From assembly GCA_003225515.1 (NCBI GenBank), contig QIAK01000454.1:10420-16589 (forward strand): 6,170 nt of DNA, read 5' to 3'. Origin of the DNA: Acidobacteriota bacterium (GTDB lineage Bacteria; Acidobacteriota; Terriglobia; Terriglobales; Acidobacteriaceae). The notes under the pieces were generated by a model that was given only the letters and a program-made list of their open reading frames with translations, searched no databases and was not told where the DNA came from. Below are positions 1 to 5,477 of the stretch, in pieces. Each line of letters opens with the position of its first letter. Position 1 is the stretch's first letter. The translations under genes were made by a program, and so were the position numbers.

Positions 1-684
1 CCGGATTGCTTTGGGGCGCCGAATCAGCACCGGCTTCGCCGCGTCAAATCCGCGCACCAGGTCGGGTACCAATCGGTCCTCGGACCAGTCACCGCCCCCG
101 ATCACGTTTCCGGCGCGCGCCGTAGCAACAGCTACGTGGTGTTCATCCAGCCGCTCTGGGGGGAAAAAAGATCTGCGGTACGCCGCGCTGACAATTTCCG
201 CACAGGCTTTGCTGGACGCATATGGATCATATCCACCCAGCGGATCCGACTCTCGATACAGCCAGATCCAGCCCTGATTCTCGTAGCACTTGTCCGTGGT
301 AATACACACCACAGCGCGCACGCTCGGCGTTCGGCGCACTGCTTCTAGAACGTGAACTGTGCCCATGATGTTGGTGGCGTAGGTGCCCATGGGATCCGAA
401 TAACTTCGCCGAACAATGGGCTGCGCGGCCAGGTGAAACACCACCTGCGGAGCGAACCCGGTGATGGCAGCTTCGAGGTTTGAGTAGTCGCGCACGTCGC
501 CACGAACATCTTCCACCACCCCTCCGACCGATGCCAGGCCAAAGAGATTGGGTTCGGTACACGGATCGAGAGCATAACCTCGGACGCGCGCGCCAAGCCG
601 ATTCAACCAGAGTGCTAGCCAGCTGCCTTTGAAACCGGTGTGACCGGTCAGGAAAACGCGCCGCCCCCGCCAGGCACTCACCAC
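1..684 (-). CDS. rfbG: CDP-glucose 4,6-dehydratase, 3' end cut by window edge
   Basis: This SDR-family enzyme oxidises CDP-glucose at C4 and removes water across C5-C6, giving CDP-4-keto-6-deoxy-D-glucose in the cytoplasm. I translated the minus strand and the frame is open for all 228 visible codons. The family is about 357 residues, so roughly the last third lies outside the window. Visible motifs are the NAD-binding TGHTGFKGSW at residues 13-22, AAQPIVRRSY after the HLAAQ strand, TTDKCYEN from 129 (catalytic Thr/Asp region), and the YASSK catalytic Tyr155/Lys159 pair, followed by GNVIGGGDW. The start is uncertain: GTG at 684 or 681 (both near the rfbF stop, the latter overlapping it as GTGA), or TTG at 714, which has a GGAAGAG just upstream and would add a GWREGTLEN leader like longer homologues. 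The overlap with rfbF implies co-transcription and translational coupling. Family assignment is very secure; only the start is open. Confidence 0.95.
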   Translation of the reverse strand, partial: MVSAWRGRRVFLTGHTGFKGSWLALWLNRLGARVRGYALDPCTEPNLFGLASVGGVVEDVRGDVRDYSNLEAAITGFAPQVVFHLAAQPIVRRSYSDPMGTYATNIMGTVHVLEAVRRTPSVRAVVCITTDKCYENQGWIWLYRESDPLGGYDPYASSKACAEIVSAAYRRSFFPPERLDEHHVAVATARAGNVIGGGDWSEDRLVPDLVRGFDAAKPVLIRRPKAIR

Positions 685-1448
685 GTTTTCCAGGGTGCCC
701 TCCCGCCAGCCCAAAGCTCTTCCAGGCGCTGCTTGTCGCGTAACGTGTCCATGGCGTGCCAGAACCCGCGATGACGAAACGCGTGCACCAGTCCCTTCCG
801 ACTCAGGTTTTCGAGCGGTTCGCGTTCAAACATGCTGGCATCGGTGCCGATCTCGTTCATGACCCTGAGCGACAAGACGAAGAAGCCTCCGTTGATCCAT
901 CCGCCTTCCCCGGGTGGCTTTTCTTGAAACGACGTGATCGCAGTACCCTCCATCCCCAGAGCACCAAACCGGGCCGGAGGTTGCACTGCCGTCACCGTGA
1001 CCTCACCGCCGTGCTGCCGATGAAAAGCGATGCTGGCGGTGATGTCGATGTCACTCAGGCCGTCGCCATAGGTCATGCAAAAATCATTCTCGCCCTCAAG
1101 GTAACGTGACACTTTCTTCAGTCGGCCAGCGGTTCCCGTCAGATCTCCCGTGTCGACCAGTGTGACTCTCCATGGCTCCGCCACGCTCTGGTGCACGTCC
1201 ATGCTGCGCTTCTGCATGTCAAAAGTGACGTCCGACATGTGCAAGAAGTAATTCGCAAAGTACTCCTTGATCATGTAGCCCTTGTATCCACAGCAAACAA
1301 TGAAATCGTTAATTCCATGATGGGAGTACATTTTCAGGATGTGCCATAACATCGGGCGGCCGCCGATCTCAACCATTGGTTTGGGCCGAACGGCGGTTTC
1401 CTCACTTAGACGAGTTCCGAGCCCTCCCGCGAGAATCACCGCCTTCAC
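678..1448 (-). CDS. rfbF: Glucose-1-phosphate cytidylyltransferase
   Basis: This enzyme joins CTP and alpha-D-glucose-1-phosphate to form CDP-glucose and pyrophosphate, the first committed step toward CDP-linked 6-deoxy and 3,6-dideoxy sugars. The 256-residue product has the usual family length (about 257). It shows the nucleotidyltransferase signature GGLGTRLSEET at residues 8-18, RPKPMVEIGG with the substrate-binding Lys23, the metal-binding YGDG with Asp129, INGGFFV near 186, and the terminal MDTLRDK with Asp234. These match positions known from the Salmonella enzyme. It even ends in the characteristic PWKTW. Translation starts at a GTG preceded at 5 nt by GGAG. It is the first gene of a minus-strand pair and overlaps the start of rfbG. 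A good TTGATT/TATGAT promoter candidate lies about 50 nt upstream. Confidence 0.97.
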   Translation of the reverse strand: MKAVILAGGLGTRLSEETAVRPKPMVEIGGRPMLWHILKMYSHHGINDFIVCCGYKGYMIKEYFANYFLHMSDVTFDMQKRSMDVHQSVAEPWRVTLVDTGDLTGTAGRLKKVSRYLEGENDFCMTYGDGLSDIDITASIAFHRQHGGEVTVTAVQPPARFGALGMEGTAITSFQEKPPGEGGWINGGFFVLSLRVMNEIGTDASMFEREPLENLSRKGLVHAFRHRGFWHAMDTLRDKQRLEELWAGGRAPWKTW

Positions 1449-1451
1449 GTA

Positions 1452-1457
1452 CTCTCC
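1452..1457 (-). promoter_or_regulatory. Shine-Dalgarno of rfbF
   Basis: Reading the minus strand, GGAGAG stands just before the GTG at 1448, with 5 nt between GGAG and the start codon. This supports GTG as the true initiator of the cytidylyltransferase, whose protein begins with the universal MKAVILAGG. Confidence 0.7.
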
Positions 1458-1499
1458 GTGTTTCTGATGCGCTCCCCAACGTGGATCAAAGGCGTTCCC

Positions 1500-1527
1500 A
1501 TCATAAACTTACCCGCATAGGAATCAA
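1500..1527 (-). promoter_or_regulatory. Candidate sigma70-type promoter of rfbF-rfbG
   Basis: On the minus strand, TTGATT (1527-1522, four of six matches to TTGACA) is followed after 16 nt by TATGAT (1505-1500, five of six matches to TATAAT). Transcription would start near 1493 and leave a leader of about 45 nt containing the rfbF ribosome site. Position, spacing and matches fit, but the call rests on eye inspection only. Confidence 0.45.
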
Positions 1528-1534
1528 GCATAGG
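1515..1534. repeat. 7-bp direct repeat GCATAGG bracketing the rfbF -35
   Basis: GCATAGG occurs at 1515-1521 and again at 1528-1534, separated by AATCAA, which is the complement of the candidate rfbF -35 hexamer. The second copy also sits where the -35 of the divergent rfbH promoter would fall. Seen directly; a role as a regulator site is inference, and a chance repeat of this length is possible. Confidence 0.4.
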
Positions 1535-1547
1535 CACCAAATTAGAA

Positions 1548-1556
1548 TGCTATGAT
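1548..1556 (+). promoter_or_regulatory. Candidate extended -10 promoter of rfbH
   Basis: TGCTATGAT is an extended -10 element (TGn followed by TATGAT). I see no TTGACA-like hexamer 16-18 nt upstream, which is typical of extended -10 promoters. Transcription would begin near 1563, giving a leader of only about 13 nt before the rfbH ATG. Confidence 0.4.
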
Positions 1557-1575
1557 TTGAACTTCTGGGTCAATT

Positions 1576-2928
1576 ATGTCTGATACCACAACCCACCTTC
1601 GCAGGCAGATTCTCGAACTGGCTGCTCGATTTTTCGAGGAATCGTCAACCCCCGGTGAGTTTATCCCCGGGGTCACGCCAGTTCGGGTTTCCGGCAAAGT
1701 GATTGATGGTTCTGATATCGCTTCGGTCGTGGATTCCGTTCTGGACGGCTGGTTTACAACCGGCCGCTTTGCCGAGAGCTTCCAGCGCAGTCTCGCCCGC
1801 TTTATTGGGGTGCGTTCCGCCACGTTGGTCAACTCCGGCTCTTCTGCCAACCTTGTCGCCCTCAGTGCTCTAACCTCGCCCAAACTGGGAGATCGCCGCC
1901 TCAACCCGGGAGATGAAGTCATCACCGTAGCCGCGGGGTTTCCAACCACGGTGAATCCCATTTTTCAGAATCGTCTGGTTCCGGTTTTTGTCGACGTGAC
2001 GGTTCCTGAGTACGAGATTGACGTGGCGCAACTAGAATCAGCCCACAGTGAACGCACGCGGGCAGTATTCATTGCTCATACATTGGGCAATGTGTTTGAT
2101 CTTGATGCTGTCAGGGCGTTCACAAAGAAACACAATCTATGGTTGATCGAAGACTGCTGCGATGCGCTGGGCTCAACTTATAAGGGACGGAACGTCGGCA
2201 CGTTCGGCGACATCGCCACGTTCAGTTTTTACCCTGCTCATCACATCACAACGGGTGAAGGTGGAGCCGTTCTGACGGACAAACCTGCGTTACAGACACT
2301 GATTGAGTCGTTTCGCGACTGGGGCCGGGACTGCTGGTGTGAAACCGGCAAAGATAATACCTGCGGAAAGCGTTTCGACTGGCAGTTGGGATCGCTTCCT
2401 TGCGGTTACGACCACAAATACACGTACTCCCATATTGGATACAACCTTAAAGCTACTGATATGCAGGCTGCTCTAGGGGCATCGCAGCTCACGAAGTTAC
2501 CGGGTTTCATTGCCCGGCGAAAAGAAAATTTCCGGCACCTCCAGGTAACTCTGGCCGGCTTGGAGCGGTATTTGATCTTGCCCAAAGCTACAGCGCATGC
2601 CGATCCTTCCTGGTTTGGATTTCCGATTGGGGTTCGAGAGGACGCGCCATTCAGGCGCGAGGACATGATTCGGGCGCTGGAGGCGAAAAAAATAGCCACA
2701 CGCCTTCTGTTCGGCGGCAATCTTGTCCGCCAGCCAGCCTATCGGGATTGTGAATATCGCGTTATCGGGGATCTGCGGAACAGCGACTTTGTGATGAACA
2801 ATGTATTTTGGGTCGGAGTATATCCGGGCCTGACGTCCAAAATGCTCGCTTTTGTCGCGAGCACAATTACAGATTTCACCCTTCGTTGCAAAGCTCGAAG
2901 CGCAGAGCAAGTAACTCCCGCAAGATAG
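1576..2928 (+). CDS. rfbH: CDP-4-keto-6-deoxyglucose 3-dehydrase (E1, RfbH/DdhC type)
   Basis: This PMP- and [2Fe-2S]-dependent enzyme of the DegT/DnrJ/EryC1 fold dehydrates CDP-4-keto-6-deoxy-D-glucose at C3, the key step to 3,6-dideoxyhexoses. The 450-residue product is slightly longer than the usual ~437, with extra residues at the C-terminus. The cluster ligands fit the known C-X57-C-X-C-X7-C pattern exactly at Cys195, Cys253, Cys255 and Cys263. The position normally occupied by the PLP-binding lysine is histidine (FYPAHHITTGEGG, His222 by alignment with the Yersinia enzyme), which distinguishes E1 from aminotransferases. NSGSSANL (86-93) and IEDCCDALG (191-199) are also typical. No clear Shine-Dalgarno precedes the ATG. 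It diverges from rfbF-rfbG and is followed after 65 nt by a same-strand epimerase, probably in one transcript. The E3 reductase partner (DdhD/AscD type) is not in the window. Confidence 0.96.
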   Translation: MSDTTTHLRRQILELAARFFEESSTPGEFIPGVTPVRVSGKVIDGSDIASVVDSVLDGWFTTGRFAESFQRSLARFIGVRSATLVNSGSSANLVALSALTSPKLGDRRLNPGDEVITVAAGFPTTVNPIFQNRLVPVFVDVTVPEYEIDVAQLESAHSERTRAVFIAHTLGNVFDLDAVRAFTKKHNLWLIEDCCDALGSTYKGRNVGTFGDIATFSFYPAHHITTGEGGAVLTDKPALQTLIESFRDWGRDCWCETGKDNTCGKRFDWQLGSLPCGYDHKYTYSHIGYNLKATDMQAALGASQLTKLPGFIARRKENFRHLQVTLAGLERYLILPKATAHADPSWFGFPIGVREDAPFRREDMIRALEAKKIATRLLFGGNLVRQPAYRDCEYRVIGDLRNSDFVMNNVFWVGVYPGLTSKMLAFVASTITDFTLRCKARSAEQVTPAR

Positions 2929-2993
2929 GTTATTCAGAATCGTGTAGAGTACTTCTTTTCGAGACAATAATTGACTCCTGCTCTGGAAAGCTG

Positions 2994-3971
2994 ATGCCCC
3001 CGGTCACCCCCCTTCCTCCTGACGATTTGCAGCTGATTCTGAAACAGACTGCTTCCCTGTGGGAGGAAGTGCGCGGTCGTCGCATTTTTATCACCGGAGG
3101 TACCGGCTTTTTCGGGTGTTGGTTCGTCGAGAGTTTTTGCTATATCAATCGCGTGCTCGACCTGAATGCCAGCATAACCGTACTCACTCGCAATCCGATC
3201 GCATTTCAGGCAAAGTGTCCGCACTTGACTTCAGATCGGAGCCTGACTCTTCACGAAGGAGATGTGAGAAGCTTTATCTTTCCAGAAGGTCAATTTCACT
3301 GTGTCGTGCATGCCGCCTCAGAGACCAATGCACAGAAAGCGGCCGATCAGCCCGCCGAAATCTTCTCGACCATCGTGGCTGGAACGGAACGTGTGCTGCA
3401 ATTCGCATGTGCATGCAGATCGAGCAAACTACTGTTTATAAGCTCAGGCGCGGTTTACGGCAAACAGCCCCCTGAGATGACTCATCTGCCGGAGACTTGG
3501 AATGGGGCCCCTGATCCGGTTAGCCCGAGTAGCGCGTACGCCGAGGGCAAACGATCCGCCGAACTCCTGTGCTCTTTGTACGGGAATCACTACTCTCCGG
3601 AATGCAAAATTGCTCGCTGTTGGGCGTTCTGCGGCCCGCACCTGCCGCTGGATCGACATTTCGCCATCGGCAACTTTATTGCTGATGCGCTGGCAGCAAG
3701 GCCGATCCAGATTTACGGTGATGGTACTTCCCGGCGTTCCTACCTTTACTCGGGCGACCTGATGATCTGGCTCTGGACCATATTGTTTCGAGCACCCGCA
3801 CTACTCCCCATCAACGTAGGATCAGCTCATGACATCAGCATTCTGGAATTGGCTCAGAAGGTTAAATTCGCATCGCCCGGGAACCTGTTGCTGGTATGGC
3901 AATCTCGCGGTATGTTCCTAACGTGGATCGTGCTCGGGATTTGCTCGAACTCCGGGAGCGAGTCGGGCTAG
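2994..3971 (+). CDS. NAD(P)-dependent epimerase/dehydratase (SDR family), C-terminus frameshifted
   Basis: The product is an extended SDR of the nucleotide-sugar epimerase/dehydratase type. The Rossmann motif TGGTGFFG is at residues 34-41, GDV at 89-91, VVHAASE at 104-110, ISSGAVYG at 149-156 with the catalytic serine, and the YAEGK catalytic Tyr182/Lys186. INVGSAHDISILELAQKV (273-290) is the usual C-terminal substrate-domain segment. I chose the ATG at 2994 because GGAAAG lies 3 nt upstream and homologous sequence begins here; an upstream in-frame ATG at 2808 lies inside rfbH. After Val290 the frame loses family likeness and ends at 3971 with 325 residues. The expected tail is found in another frame (next entry). 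Located after rfbH, it may be the C4 reductase or an epimerase finishing a CDP-dideoxyhexose (compare RfbJ/RfbS), but the substrate cannot be read from sequence. Confidence 0.85.
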   Translation: MPPVTPLPPDDLQLILKQTASLWEEVRGRRIFITGGTGFFGCWFVESFCYINRVLDLNASITVLTRNPIAFQAKCPHLTSDRSLTLHEGDVRSFIFPEGQFHCVVHAASETNAQKAADQPAEIFSTIVAGTERVLQFACACRSSKLLFISSGAVYGKQPPEMTHLPETWNGAPDPVSPSSAYAEGKRSAELLCSLYGNHYSPECKIARCWAFCGPHLPLDRHFAIGNFIADALAARPIQIYGDGTSRRSYLYSGDLMIWLWTILFRAPALLPINVGSAHDISILELAQKVKFASPGNLLLVWQSRGMFLTWIVLGICSNSGSESG

Positions 3972-4036
3972 AAGAATCTATACGGAAAACCGCGGAGTGG
4001 TATGCGGCTACAAACAGCTACAAAACACCGCTGTAG
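3869..4036 (+). pseudogene. Out-of-frame C-terminal part of the preceding epimerase
   Basis: In the frame one base back from the upstream gene, translation from 3869 reads RIAREPVAGMAISRYVPNVD, then RARDLLELRERVGLEESIRK and TAEWYAATNSYKTPL, ending at TAG 4034-4036. ISRYVPNVDRARDLLEL and a final SIRKTAEWY are the standard end of nucleotide-sugar epimerases. A stop (TAA, 3863-3865) closes this frame just upstream, so the switch must fall between about 3866 and 3878. Joining the two parts gives about 347 residues. Compared with relatives as I recall them, several residues between the AQKV helix and RIAREP also seem missing, so the lesion may be a small deletion rather than one lost base. Either a true mutation or a sequencing/assembly error would explain this. 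Confidence 0.8.
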
Positions 4037-4038
4037 TT

Positions 4039-5313
4039 CTAGTTCCTCGTCTTCCCTTTCCAATATCGCTTGATTTCTTGCCACCTTTGGCTGTTTTCCG
4101 GAACGTCCAGAGTTCGCTGAACGCTTTGCCGAACAACAACCCAAAAGACGGCGAAGAAAAACCCAATAATAGTTGAGGCCAGCACGATAATGGCGCGATG
4201 AGGTGATGACTTCCTGTCCGCAGTGATGGCAGGGTCGACCACTTGGACAATTTCGCCCTCCTTCGCTTGGTCGAGTTTCGCTACTTCCAATCCCTTGATC
4301 AACAATTCATAAATTGCTTCGTAGTACTTCAAATCACGAAACCGGCGAAGGTATTCCATCCCGGACTCGGTAACGCGTCCTTTCGAGAGAACAATGTCCG
4401 AACCGGTATCATGCTGCGAACCCGCCAGTTGCGCGAGTTGTTTCTGCAGTGCTCCCAATTGCTGCTTCGCCAAAACCAAGTCTGGGTTGTCCTCCGCCGC
4501 GAACGAACGCATCCCTTGTATCTGCACTTCCTTGGCTACGACCTGTGCACGTAGCACTGCAACGGATTCAATCAACGCTTTTGCCTGGCTGTCGATTTGT
4601 AAAACACCCGTGGATTGTTGAGTCTTTCTCATCTCTTCTTCGGCCGTAGACAGGTTCTTCTTGGCATCTTGTAATTCTCTTTCAAAGAAGAGCCGTCTTC
4701 GGGCAGCTTCCGTGATGGCGAGGGTTTCCGAAAGCTTCCTAAACTCCTCCACGTACCCGTTTGCCATCTCGGCAGCTCGTTTCGCGTCTCCGTCCTCTAC
4801 CGTGACACGGATCAAGCCATCCTTGGTACCAGCAGCAACCGTAGTGTGCCGCTCAAACGCCTTTCGCGCGTCGGACATCCGCTTCTCGTGATACTCCGCC
4901 ATCAGACCGAAACGCTGGATCATCGCGTCTTCCACCGTGCGGCTCTTCAGGAAAGAAACATACATGTCGGTTTGGGACTTCATACCAGTTAGCGCACCCA
5001 ACGCGCCCAGCGCACCAATACTTCCCCCCATCGAACCGCCACTGCTGATTTGTCCCATCATGGCCGAAGCCAGAGACGTGTTCTGGCTGGGAGGCAACAG
5101 TACAGCTGTTCCCTCGTACTGCACCGGCAACAAGAGGGAGATCACAATCGACAGAACTGCAGCTCCGGCGACGAAGCGGAAGATAAACCGCTTATGCTGA
5201 ACCAATAGAACCGTTAGGTCGAGCAGTGAGGCCTCGCTGTCGTGCTGAGACCCTTCTGCGCCTTCCTCAATGACAAGCGGATCTTGCGGAATGATCTCCG
5301 TGTGAGTGGCCAC
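4039..5313 (-). CDS. Wzz/PCP-type polysaccharide chain-length determinant protein
   Basis: This inner-membrane polysaccharide co-polymerase governs the length or export of a Wzx/Wzy-made polymer. The 424-residue product has a cytoplasmic N-terminus, a Wzz domain from about residue 28 (LLDLTVLLVQHKRFIFRF), TM1 at about 44-62, then QYEGTAVLLPP. A Gly/Ala/Met-rich stretch spans about 87-111, a long charged coiled coil about 200-300, a GNVR-like segment with YLRRFRDLKYYEAIYELL (321-338), VVDPAITADRKSSPHR before TM2 (about 373-394), and a basic 30-residue tail. There is no Walker A motif or tyrosine-rich tail, so it lacks a fused BY-kinase. The start is GTG; a TAG lies three codons upstream in frame, so no longer form exists, and no strong Shine-Dalgarno is visible. 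It converges on the epimerase and diverges from the PAP2 gene. Confidence 0.9.
   Translation of the reverse strand: MATHTEIIPQDPLVIEEGAEGSQHDSEASLLDLTVLLVQHKRFIFRFVAGAAVLSIVISLLLPVQYEGTAVLLPPSQNTSLASAMMGQISSGGSMGGSIGALGALGALTGMKSQTDMYVSFLKSRTVEDAMIQRFGLMAEYHEKRMSDARKAFERHTTVAAGTKDGLIRVTVEDGDAKRAAEMANGYVEEFRKLSETLAITEAARRRLFFERELQDAKKNLSTAEEEMRKTQQSTGVLQIDSQAKALIESVAVLRAQVVAKEVQIQGMRSFAAEDNPDLVLAKQQLGALQKQLAQLAGSQHDTGSDIVLSKGRVTESGMEYLRRFRDLKYYEAIYELLIKGLEVAKLDQAKEGEIVQVVDPAITADRKSSPHRAIIVLASTIIGFFFAVFWVVVRQSVQRTLDVPENSQRWQEIKRYWKGKTRN
4991..5017 (-). repeat. Three 9-bp tandem units encoding Gly-Ala-Leu
   Basis: Three imperfect 9-bp units (4991-4999, 5000-5008, 5009-5017) inside the chain-length gene encode GALGALGAL at about residues 100-108 of the periplasmic Gly-rich segment. 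The units differ at one or two bases, so the repeat is compatible with slipped-strand expansion. Copy number may vary between strains, but this is inference. Confidence 0.55.
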
Positions 5314-5371
5314 TTCGGGCTATTATGCCATGGGTCTATGATGATTGTGGCGGATTACGATCTAGCTTTCT

Positions 5372-5401
5372 CATTGCGGAAAGTGCCCAAAGACCGCAAT
5401 G
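5372..5401. promoter_or_regulatory. Perfect 8-bp inverted repeat in the wzz/PAP2 intergenic region
   Basis: CATTGCGG at 5372-5379 is mirrored by CCGCAATG at 5394-5401 with a 14-nt spacer. The arm centres are 22 bp apart, about two helical turns, which suits a dimeric regulator; a stem-loop in the PAP2 leader is the alternative. It lies in the 164-bp gap between the divergent wzz and PAP2 starts, which otherwise shows only a weak minus-strand CATAAT (5327-5322) preceded by TGG, very close to the wzz GTG. Confidence 0.4.
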
Positions 5402-5477
5402 GGTATTGGTACTTGCCCGCCGCGTTTCGGCGAGGTCCAGTTTGTGCTAGCTTGGAGGTTCGGAATCCCTCGTCAAA

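Noticed and set aside
227..596. Minus-strand reading frames of 111 and 83 residues starting with ATG
   Set aside because: They are out of frame with rfbG, which I could translate continuously across this whole region with clear family motifs.
756..1109. 117-residue plus-strand frame
   Set aside because: It is antisense to rfbF, an unmistakable cytidylyltransferase, and has no recognisable motif or ribosome site.
2808..2993. Longer start for the epimerase, from ATG 2808 inside rfbH
   Set aside because: The added 62 residues overlap the rfbH coding sequence and look like its shadow; the ATG at 2994 has GGAAAG just upstream and fits the family N-terminus.
3858..3875. Programmed -1 ribosomal frameshifting as the reason for the broken epimerase frame
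   Set aside because: I see no X-XXY-YYZ slippery heptamer at the required place; slipping back on GTT AAA TTC would mispair, and no such mechanism is known for this family.
5314..5330. Leaderless wzz transcript from a TGG-CATAAT extended -10
   Set aside because: The match is modest, no -35 hexamer supports it, and a start site that close to the GTG cannot be told from chance by eye.
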